Program-made: the position numbers and the translations under genes
Notes under the pieces: generated by a model
The model's database searches: none
What the model was told of the DNA's origin: nothing
The model's input: only the letters and a program-made list of their open reading frames with translations
Origin: JBMFLE01 sp049971355
GTDB lineage: Bacteria; Patescibacteriota; Patescibacteriia; UBA2591; UBA4787
Direction of reading: 5' to 3'
DNA: 17,956 nucleotides
Assembly: GCA_049971355.1 (NCBI GenBank)
Contig: JBMFLE010000012.1
Location: 1-17,956 of the forward strand
Shown here: positions 12,610 to 17,956 of the stretch, in pieces
Numbering within the stretch: the stretch's first letter is position 1
How the letters are laid out: each line of letters begins with the position of its first letter

Positions 12610-13147
12610 GCGTGAGCTGTTCCCTTAAGTGGGGAAACGAGCGCAACCTCTGTCTTTAGTTGGATTTCCGCTTTGGCGGAAGCCTCTCTAAGGAGACTGC
12701 CGTAGATGATACGGAGGAGGGTGGAGATGACGTCAAATCAGCATGGCCTTTATACCCTGGGCTACACACGTGTTACAATGGCCGGTACAAAGGGGCGCTA
12801 AGCCGTAAGGCGGAGCCAATCCCATCAAAGCCGGTCCCAGTTCGGATTGGGGTCTGCAACTCGACCCCATGAAGCCGGAATCGCTAGTAACCGTGGGTCA
12901 GCCTTACCACGGTGAATACGTTCTCAGCTCTTGTACTCACCGCCTGTCAAGCCAAGCGAGTCGGTAGTACCCGAAAGCCCACGTTCGTGGGAATAAGGTA
13001 AGACCGATGAGAGGGGCTAAGTCATAACAAGGCACGGGTAGCGGAAGCTGCTCGTGGATCACCTCTTTTAGAGGATTTATTCTCTACTTTCTTTTAGCAA
13101 AGTAGGAAAGGTCGACTAGATTGACTTTGGTCAATCTAAAAGTAATG

Positions 13148-13170
13148 ACGTTGTGGTCGTAAAATAGATG
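13148..13170 (+). other. 3' half of the 16S processing stem
   Basis: Exact inverted complement of 10374-10396 (23 pairs). It begins 78 bases after the 16S 3' end. Two small hairpins lie between the gene and the stem: CTACTTT/AAAGTAG (13084-13105) and TAGATTGAC/GTCAATCTA with loop TTTG (13117-13138). Confidence 0.9.
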
Positions 13171-13192
13171 GAAAAGGTTTAAACAAGCCCCC

Positions 13193-13221
13193 AGTTTCGG
13201 GAGGTCGGACCCCCCGAAACT
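13193..13221 (+). terminator. Terminator hairpin of the 16S unit
   Basis: AGTTTCGGGAGG (13193-13204) and CCCCCCGAAACT (13210-13221) pair with one A-C mismatch around TCGGA. The GC-rich stem is followed by AT-rich sequence but only a broken T-tract (ATATCATTAATTTT). Part of it, TTTCGGGAGGTCGGACC, recurs at 13827-13843. Confidence 0.6.
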
Positions 13222-13265
13222 ATATCATTAATTTTGAAATTTGGCACGATTTTGATTTAAATTTT

Positions 13266-13299
13266 ACTATTTACCTATTCGCCCGAATAAGTAAATAGT
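13266..13299 (+). repeat. Interrupted hairpin
   Basis: ACTATTTAC (13266-13274) with GTAAATAGT (13291-13299), one mismatch, then TATTCG (13276-13281) with CGAATA (13284-13289): 15 pairs in 34 bases. No T-tract follows. Confidence 0.7.
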
Positions 13300-13336
13300 C
13301 CAAAACCAAAAATAGCGAATAAAAGAATTGGTGAGT

Positions 13337-13474
13337 ATGCTCCAATTTGTTGACGCTACAGAATTTAGAAATAGTGAAGAGAATGAGCTCGACGTTCGTT
13401 TTTTGTTTGAAAAAGATGTCAAGTACCCATTTTTAGACCGATTGTCTCTTTGTGATTTCCTGATTAATTTTTGA
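13337..13474 (+). CDS. Possible small ORF, 45 residues
   Basis: ATG 13337 (a GTG two codons earlier is in frame) to TGA 13472. The peptide is acidic and protein-like (FVDATEFRNSEENELDVRFL...) and differs from the random, hydrophobic frames nearby. No Shine-Dalgarno, no recognisable family, no partner gene. It may be a small protein or a gene fragment in decayed DNA. Confidence 0.2.
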   Translation: MLQFVDATEFRNSEENELDVRFLFEKDVKYPFLDRLSLCDFLINF

Positions 13475-13693
13475 AGGTTGTAATAATGAATTTGCTGAAC
13501 TATAGCCTCAATTATTTCTCCACTGGTTGGATAACATTACATTATCCGACCATTTTCTTTAATTCTCGCACCCTCCTTGAATTTAGCCAATGGATTGACC
13601 TTAACTGTACCCTCTGTACCCGACAAGTACGACATTACTCTGTCAAGCCTCATTGACATAATTGATACTTAGGTAAGTCTAATTTATATTTAT

Positions 13694-13766
13694 CTCCGCG
13701 CCAATATATTGGTGTGGAGGTAAAGAGGTGGAATATCACGGCGATCGCTTCCATATTCCACCTCTT
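13694..13766 (+). repeat. Two adjacent strong hairpins
   Basis: The first (13694-13719) pairs CTCCGCGCCAAT with ATTGGTGTGGAG. The second has AAGAGGTGGAATAT (13723-13736) perfectly complementary to ATATTCCACCTCTT (13753-13766), with a 16-base loop containing GCGATCGC. They lie three bases apart and could be the end of a transcript or part of a structured RNA. Confidence 0.75.
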
Positions 13767-13826
13767 GATTTTACCGGCCATAAAATTTCTTTCGTTTTCA
13801 CCTTTATTTTTGACCCCCTTTAATTT

Positions 13827-13849
13827 TTTCGGGAGGTCGGACCTCCAAA
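13827..13849. repeat. Second copy of the GGAGGTCGGACC repeat
   Basis: TTTCGGGAGGTCGGACC (13827-13843) is identical to 13195-13211. Here GGAGGTC-G-GACCTCC is a perfect 15-base palindrome followed by AAAAATAATTTTTT, so it can act as a small terminator on the plus strand. Confidence 0.7.
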
Positions 13850-14060
13850 AATAATTTTTTAGCAGTTTCATTGTGCATAGTGTTGAGATTAATTCTTAGA
13901 TTATCTCTAACACTATACAATTTGGTATGATTATTCGCCATACACTTGTTGGGGGTACGCTTTCATACCAAACCATTAAAGTTTTAATCCATTTAGTATT
14001 TTACCCGCCTTTTCGCCTTTATTATCTTATTTATTATTTTATTGTTTTTACTATCTGTTT

Positions 14061-14092
14061 CTTTGGTCATATTCTCGAGAATATGACCAAAG
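14061..14092. repeat. Perfect 32-bp palindrome
   Basis: Each 16-base half is CTTTGGTCATATTCTC and its exact complement, with no spacer and no mismatch. There is no T-tract on either strand, so it is not a standard terminator. It can extrude as a cruciform or bind a dimeric protein. It lies 216 bases before the gyrB start. Confidence 0.9.
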
Positions 14093-14238
14093 CGAATAAT
14101 GGGTTGTTTACAGATTTGAAATTGTTAATAATTATTAATATTGACCCAGGATTGTTGATAAGATTATTATGCTCTAAAACAAAACAATAAATTGACTAAA
14201 ATATTTTTTGTCAAAATAGAATTAGGGGGTGCGGGGGC

Positions 14239-14266
14239 TTGTTTTTTTTATAAAAAGTGGTATAAT
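14239..14266 (+). promoter_or_regulatory. gyrB promoter
   Basis: TTGTTT (14239-14244), 16-base spacer, perfect TATAAT (14261-14266). The start codon ATG 14277 lies only 10 bases after the -10, so the mRNA would be leaderless or have one to three extra bases. This excludes the upstream GTG 14229 and the ATG 14265, which overlaps the -10. Confidence 0.75.
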
Positions 14267-14276
14267 GTTATTATCT

Positions 14277-16352
14277 ATGAGTAAGAAAATAGCCAAAAAA
14301 ATCAAAAGAGATAGATCAAGAGTTATAATTAATCAACCAAAATCACCAGACAAATTAACTTCGGAATATCGAGCCAAACAGATAACAGTTTTAGACGGTT
14401 TAGAGCCGGTTCGGCGTCGACCGGCAATGTATATTGGTTCAGTTGGACCAGAGGGTCTCCATCATTTGATTTGGGAGGTTGTTGATAATAGTATTGATGA
14501 GGCAGTAGCTGGTTATTGTAATGAAATTATGGTTGAACTTTTACCAGAAAATAAAGTCAGGGTGACTGATAATGGCCGTGGTATTCCAACTGATCTTCAT
14601 AAACCAACAGGTAAATCAGCTCTTGAAGTAGTGATGACTAAACTTCATGCCGGCGCAAAATTTGATAAAACTGTTTATAAAGTTTCTGGAGGATTGCATG
14701 GCGTTGGTGTTTCAGCGGTTAATGCTTTATCAGTTTGGTTAAGAGCTGAGGTAAAACGTGAGGGTAAAATTTGGGTTCAGGAATATAAAAGAGGTAAACC
14801 AATTACTAAAGTTAAGGTGATTGGTAAAGCCGAGGGCACTGGTACAATTATCACTTTTGAGCCTGATCCAGAAATTTTTCCTAAGATTGAATTTAATTGG
14901 CAGACAATTTTAAATCATCTGCGCCAGCAGGCTTATTTAACCAAAGGAGTAAGAATAAAAGTTTTTGATTACCGAAAACCAAATCAGACTAATGAATATC
15001 AGTTTTATTTTGAAGGTGGTATTGTTTCGTATGTTAGATATCTTAATCGAACTAATGAGCCGAGACATCCAAATATTTTTTATCTCTCTAAAGAAAAGAT
15101 GGAAGTGATAGTTGAAGTTTCTCTCCAATACACAAATGATTATAAAGAGACGATTTTTAGTTTTGCTAACAATATAAATACTTTAGAAGGTGGAACACAT
15201 CTACTTGGCCTCAGAACTGCTTTAACTCGGACTTTGAATAGTTATGCCCGGAATCATAATTTACTTAAAGAAAAAGATGAAAATTTAACTGGTGAGGATG
15301 TGAGGGAAGGGTTGACAGCGGTAATTAGCGTCAAAATCAAAGAGCCGCAGTTTGAGGGTCAAACCAAAGCAAAATTAGGCAACACCGGGGTTAAACCAAT
15401 TGTTGAGAGTCTCTTTTTTGAGGCCTTTAATAATTTTTTAGAAGAACATCCACGTGATGCTGAAGCAATTATCGAGAAATGTATTCTCTCAGCCAGAGCC
15501 CGTCAGGCAGCTAAAAGCGCTCGCGAAGCAGTTTTGCGAAAAGGCGCAATTGAAGGACTAACTCTGCCTGGTAAGTTAGCTGATTGTTCTTCACGCGATC
15601 CGTCGCGATGCGAATTATTTATTGTTGAAGGCGATTCAGCTGGCGGCAGCTGTAAGATGGGACGAGATCGTCAATTTCAAGCTATTCTTCCCCTGAGAGG
15701 CAAAGTTTTAAATGTTGAACGAGCTCGACTTGATAAAATTTTAGCTAATCAAGAATTGAAATCTTTAGTTATTACTTTAGGAACAAATATTGGTGAACAA
15801 TTTGATGTTTCTAATCTTCGGTATCATAAAGTGATTATTATGTCTGATGCCGATGTTGACGGTATGCATATTAGAACTCTGCTTTTGACATTTTTCTATC
15901 GTTATTTGCGGCCAATTATTGAACAGGGGTATTTATTTATTGCCCAACCACCTCTTTATCGAATTAATATTGGCAAAGAAACAAAATATTTTTATTCTGA
16001 AGAAGAAAAAGATGCTTTTATTCAAAAATATTCTAAAAAAGATAGACCACCCCAAAAATTTATCAAAGGTTTTGTAGTAAAAAAAATTTCTGAGGAAGCA
16101 GGAATTGAAGGTCAGCCAGAAACAAGGGTTTTAGGAATTAATATCCAGAGATATAAAGGTTTGGGCGAGATGAACCCTGAAGAACTTTTTATTACCACCA
16201 TGGATTCAAAAAATAGAATTTTAAAAAAGGTTACTATTGAAGATGCAGCTGCGGCTGACGAAATTTTTGAAATATTGATGGGCAAAAATGTTGAACCACG
16301 AAAACGTTTTATCCAAACCCATGCTAGAACAGTACGGAATCTTGACATTTAA
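14277..16352 (+). CDS. gyrB: DNA gyrase subunit B
   Basis: 691 residues from ATG 14277, chosen because the promoter's TATAAT covers the earlier in-frame starts. GyrB is the ATPase half of gyrase (A2B2), which introduces negative supercoils. The GHKL ATP site shows EVVDNSIDEA (67-76), VTDNGRGIP (96-104) and SGGLHGVGVSAVNALS (137-152). The transducer domain has the K-loop QTKAKLGNT (362-370). The TOPRIM metal site shows EGDSAGG (451-457) and DADVDG (524-529). The C-terminus has QRYKGLGEMNPEEL, typical of GyrB; ParE is similar and not fully excluded, though no second copy is in view. The N-terminal 30 residues are a basic extension. gyrA is not in the window. The final codons contain the TTGACA of a putative secE promoter. 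Confidence 0.95.
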   Translation: MSKKIAKKIKRDRSRVIINQPKSPDKLTSEYRAKQITVLDGLEPVRRRPAMYIGSVGPEGLHHLIWEVVDNSIDEAVAGYCNEIMVELLPENKVRVTDNGRGIPTDLHKPTGKSALEVVMTKLHAGAKFDKTVYKVSGGLHGVGVSAVNALSVWLRAEVKREGKIWVQEYKRGKPITKVKVIGKAEGTGTIITFEPDPEIFPKIEFNWQTILNHLRQQAYLTKGVRIKVFDYRKPNQTNEYQFYFEGGIVSYVRYLNRTNEPRHPNIFYLSKEKMEVIVEVSLQYTNDYKETIFSFANNINTLEGGTHLLGLRTALTRTLNSYARNHNLLKEKDENLTGEDVREGLTAVISVKIKEPQFEGQTKAKLGNTGVKPIVESLFFEAFNNFLEEHPRDAEAIIEKCILSARARQAAKSAREAVLRKGAIEGLTLPGKLADCSSRDPSRCELFIVEGDSAGGSCKMGRDRQFQAILPLRGKVLNVERARLDKILANQELKSLVITLGTNIGEQFDVSNLRYHKVIIMSDADVDGMHIRTLLLTFFYRYLRPIIEQGYLFIAQPPLYRINIGKETKYFYSEEEKDAFIQKYSKKDRPPQKFIKGFVVKKISEEAGIEGQPETRVLGINIQRYKGLGEMNPEELFITTMDSKNRILKKVTIEDAAAADEIFEILMGKNVEPRKRFIQTHARTVRNLDI

Positions 16353-16369
16353 TTTCTCTCTATTATTGT
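16342..16369 (+). promoter_or_regulatory. secE promoter overlapping the end of gyrB
   Basis: Perfect TTGACA (16342-16347) is formed by the last codons of gyrB (Leu-Asp-Ile); TATTGT (16364-16369, 4 of 6) follows after 16 bases. The tyrS end upstream of rpsP has the same layout. Confidence 0.45.
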
Positions 16370-16427
16370 AAATACAGACCACTGAGGTTATTTTTAAAAC
16401 CGCTCTAAGAAATGAAGGCAAACGAAT

Positions 16428-16613
16428 ATGGTTAATAAAATTATTCAATATATTAAAGATTCAAAGGGCGAACTTAAAAAAGTTGTTTGGCCGACCAAAA
16501 AAGAATTAACTAATCATACTTTAATAGTGATTGGTATTAGTTTGATAGTAGCCGCCTTTTTAGGTTTAATTGATTTTGGTCTAACAAAAGTGATAGAATT
16601 AATTATTAAATAG
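16428..16613 (+). CDS. secE: Preprotein translocase subunit SecE
   Basis: 61 residues, the size of the minimal one-helix SecE. SecE clamps SecY in the plasma-membrane channel driven by SecA (2949). The amphipathic surface helix with the family signature ELKKVVWPTKKEL is at 15-27, and one transmembrane segment follows (about 30-55, LIVIGISLIVAAFLGLIDFG). In most bacteria secE is followed by nusG and rplK; here the next gene is the SAM synthetase, so that operon is broken up. GAAGG lies 11 bases before the ATG, the only weak Shine-Dalgarno-like string I see at a gene in this window. Confidence 0.95.
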   Translation: MVNKIIQYIKDSKGELKKVVWPTKKELTNHTLIVIGISLIVAAFLGLIDFGLTKVIELIIK

Positions 16614-16617
16614 CTTC

Positions 16618-16632
16618 AGGGGATAGTCCCCT
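16618..16632 (+). terminator. Small hairpin after secE
   Basis: AGGGGA-TAG-TCCCCT, six pairs, five bases after the secE stop. AT-rich but without a T-run, so a weak terminator at best. Confidence 0.4.
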
Positions 16633-16712
16633 AGAAATTAATAGATTAAAAGATAGATAAATCAAGGCAAATAAAACATACCCTTAAAATCTCTCGTCAA
16701 TTTTAAAAGTTA

Positions 16713-16721
16713 TGTTAAAAT
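16713..16721 (+). promoter_or_regulatory. Extended -10 promoter candidate for the SAM synthetase gene
   Basis: TGTTAAAAT: TG one base before TAAAAT. No clear -35. The gene starts 65 bases further on. The same string lies at 137-145. Confidence 0.35.
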
Positions 16722-16786
16722 TTAGGGGGGAAAGAAAGCGTGTTTTTTTGTGGTCAAAACAACCCTTACCACCTCCCTTATTTTTT

Positions 16787-17956
16787 ATGTTTTTAAATAT
16801 TAAAATTAACAACCAAACAATTGACAAACAACCAGTGGAAATTGTTGAGCGAAAAGGTTTAGGGCATCCTGATACCATTTGTGACTTGGTGGTTGATCAA
16901 CTTTCAATTCGCATTTCACAAATTTATTTAAAAGAATTTGGTACTATTTGTCATTTTAATTTTGATAAAGCTTTTTTAGCCGCCGGGACAGCAGAAAATC
17001 GTTTTGGTGGAGGAAAAATTGTTAAACCGATGCTTTTTGTTATTGGTGATCGAGCTACAGAAAAGTTTGGTCAAAAAAAAATTGATTTAGAGAAAATTAT
17101 TAGGCAGGAGACATATCGATTTTTAAAAGAAAAATACCGATTTTTAAATGAAAAAAATTTTATTATCCAAAATGAGATAAAACCAGCCTCATCATCTTTA
17201 GCTGGCATTTTTGCCCGGGGTGGTGATATTTTACCAGCCAACGATACTTCAGCCTTGGTGGGTTATGCGCCAATGACAAAACTTGAGGAAATTGTTTTTA
17301 AACTGGAGCAGTTTTTAAATTCGAAAAGCTTTAAAAAGGAATATCCGGAAACTGGCGAGGATATAAAAATTATGGGTTATCGGGAAAATAAAAAAACTCA
17401 CCTGGTTTTGGCGATTGCCTTTGTTGACCGTTTTGTTAAAAGCGAAAGCGATTATTTTTATAAAAAAAATCTGGCGGAAAAGGCGATTGAGAAATTTTTG
17501 AAAAAGAATTTTCACGAGAAAATCAGTTTTGAGATCAATGCTTTAGATGAGAAGGGTCAGGGAGTGGCTGGGTGCTATCTGACAGTTACCGGTACTTCGG
17601 CTGACTCTGGTGATTCCGGCGAGGTAGGTCGTGGCAATCGAGTAAATGGTGTTATTCCTTTAAACCGGGTGGCTGGTTCTGAAGCTTCGGCCGGCAAAAA
17701 TTGTGTTTCTCATGTAGGGAAAATTTACAATCTTTTATCATTTAAAATTGCCGATGAAATTTTTAGGACAACCGGTAAGAAAAACACTGTTTGGTTGGTT
17801 TCCAAAATCGGTCAACCAGTTAACCAGCCAGCTTTAATTTCCATTTTAATTGAAAATTTAACCAAAAAAGATAAAGAAAAGGCAGAGGAGATTGTTAAAA
17901 AAAATTTTTTCCGGATTGATAAATTTATTGAAGATTTAATTTGGGGGAAGTGGAGG
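16787..17956 (+). CDS. mat: Archaeal-type S-adenosylmethionine synthetase (3' end outside window)
   Basis: 390 codons are present and the frame is still open at the window edge; archaeal MATs are about 400 residues, so only a few are missing. It makes S-adenosylmethionine from methionine and ATP. It matches the archaeal family (PF01941-type), not bacterial MetK: ERKGLGHPDTICDLVVD (21-37), SSSLAGIFARGGDILPANDTS, and SADSGDSGEVGRGNRVNGVI (271-290), then EASAGKNCVSHVGKIYNLL. The bacterial MetK hallmark GHPDKxxDQ is replaced by GHPDTICD. Archaeal-type MATs occur in several CPR groups, presumably by transfer. It would supply the methyl donor for TrmD. No Shine-Dalgarno; start ATG 16787 is the first ATG before the conserved region. 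Confidence 0.93.
   Translation, partial: MFLNIKINNQTIDKQPVEIVERKGLGHPDTICDLVVDQLSIRISQIYLKEFGTICHFNFDKAFLAAGTAENRFGGGKIVKPMLFVIGDRATEKFGQKKIDLEKIIRQETYRFLKEKYRFLNEKNFIIQNEIKPASSSLAGIFARGGDILPANDTSALVGYAPMTKLEEIVFKLEQFLNSKSFKKEYPETGEDIKIMGYRENKKTHLVLAIAFVDRFVKSESDYFYKKNLAEKAIEKFLKKNFHEKISFEINALDEKGQGVAGCYLTVTGTSADSGDSGEVGRGNRVNGVIPLNRVAGSEASAGKNCVSHVGKIYNLLSFKIADEIFRTTGKKNTVWLVSKIGQPVNQPALISILIENLTKKDKEKAEEIVKKNFFRIDKFIEDLIWGKWR

Larger units (their letters stand above)
13222..14276. other. Hairpin-rich spacer between 16S and gyrB
   Basis: About 1 kb without a convincing gene. Inverted repeats in order: 13266-13299 (ACTATTTAC and TATTCG stems), 13694-13719 (CTCCGCGCCAAT with ATTGGTGTGGAG, two G-U), 13723-13766 (14-bp stem), 13827-13849 (palindromic repeat), 13871-13920 (ATAGTGTT-GAGAT with ATCTC-AACACTAT), 13921-13972 (TTTGGTATGA with TCATACCAAA) and the 32-bp palindrome 14061-14092. 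No tRNA and no 23S 5' end (no GACTAAGCG-type start) is present. A weak TTGACT lies at 14192. Short frames occur but start codons, context and composition do not support them. Confidence 0.6.

Noticed and set aside
13471..13656. 61-codon frame, and a 32-codon frame on the opposite strand at 13537-13635
   Set aside because: Overlapping short frames in a hairpin-rich spacer with no start signal; the minus-strand one looks slightly protein-like but is too short to support.
13927..14190. 87-codon open frame with a hydrophobic stretch
   Set aside because: It contains the 32-bp palindrome and an inverted-repeat arm, has AT-driven residue use (Ile, Leu, Phe, Tyr) and no recognisable motif. Likely non-coding.

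Overview
The window comes from a small AT-rich bacterial genome, most likely a member of the Candidate Phyla Radiation (CPR/Patescibacteria). The signs are a 16S rRNA with many changes at normally fixed positions and a self-splicing intron in it, housekeeping genes interrupted by short low-complexity insertions, an archaeal-type S-adenosylmethionine synthetase, almost no Shine-Dalgarno sequences, and short AT-rich spacers full of hairpins. UGA is a normal stop (secA and rpsP end on it), so this is not one of the UGA=Gly lineages. I cannot fix the class from the sequence alone.

Layout. 1-1712: tail of an unknown gene, a large hairpin repeat, a metallo-beta-lactamase-fold hydrolase and a DUF559/Vsr-like PD-(D/E)XK nuclease. 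1891-5699: a frameshifted relic of the secA 5' end, a YerC/TrpR-like regulator bracketed by two copies of a palindrome-containing repeat, and intact secA. 5700-6227: a gene-free spacer holding a promoter and a structured RNA candidate ending in a terminator-like stem, two perfect DnaA-box matches, an 18-bp palindrome and the tyrS promoter. 6228-9480: tyrS, rpsP, khpA and trmD; khpA has its own promoter and a 150-nt structured leader with a predicted pseudoknot or switch. rimM, often found between khpA and trmD, is absent, and a decayed reading frame lies there instead. 9481-10136: a repeat-rich spacer and an unrecognised 115-residue protein.

10209-13221 is a stand-alone 16S rRNA unit: promoter, leader hairpin, boxA-like element, a 23-bp processing stem around the gene, and a terminator hairpin. 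No tRNA or 23S follows. The 16S gene is split by a 1052-nt group I intron after E. coli position 788. P1-P4, P6-P10 can all be read by eye, and the intron carries a LAGLIDADG homing endonuclease gene in the P8 loop whose start codon and stop-codon T are part of the P8 helix. 13222-14276 is a hairpin-rich spacer with a perfect 32-bp palindrome and no convincing gene. 14277-17956: gyrB (apparently leaderless), secE, and the archaeal-type SAM synthetase, which runs off the window end.

The genes are mostly core functions: protein export (secA, secE), translation (tyrS, rpsP, khpA, trmD, 16S), DNA topology (gyrB) and methyl-donor supply. The most unusual material is RNA-level: the khpA leader, the ncRNA candidate before tyrS, the intron with its P8-embedded endonuclease gene, and an altered 16S anti-Shine-Dalgarno end that fits the lack of Shine-Dalgarno sites in front of the genes here.
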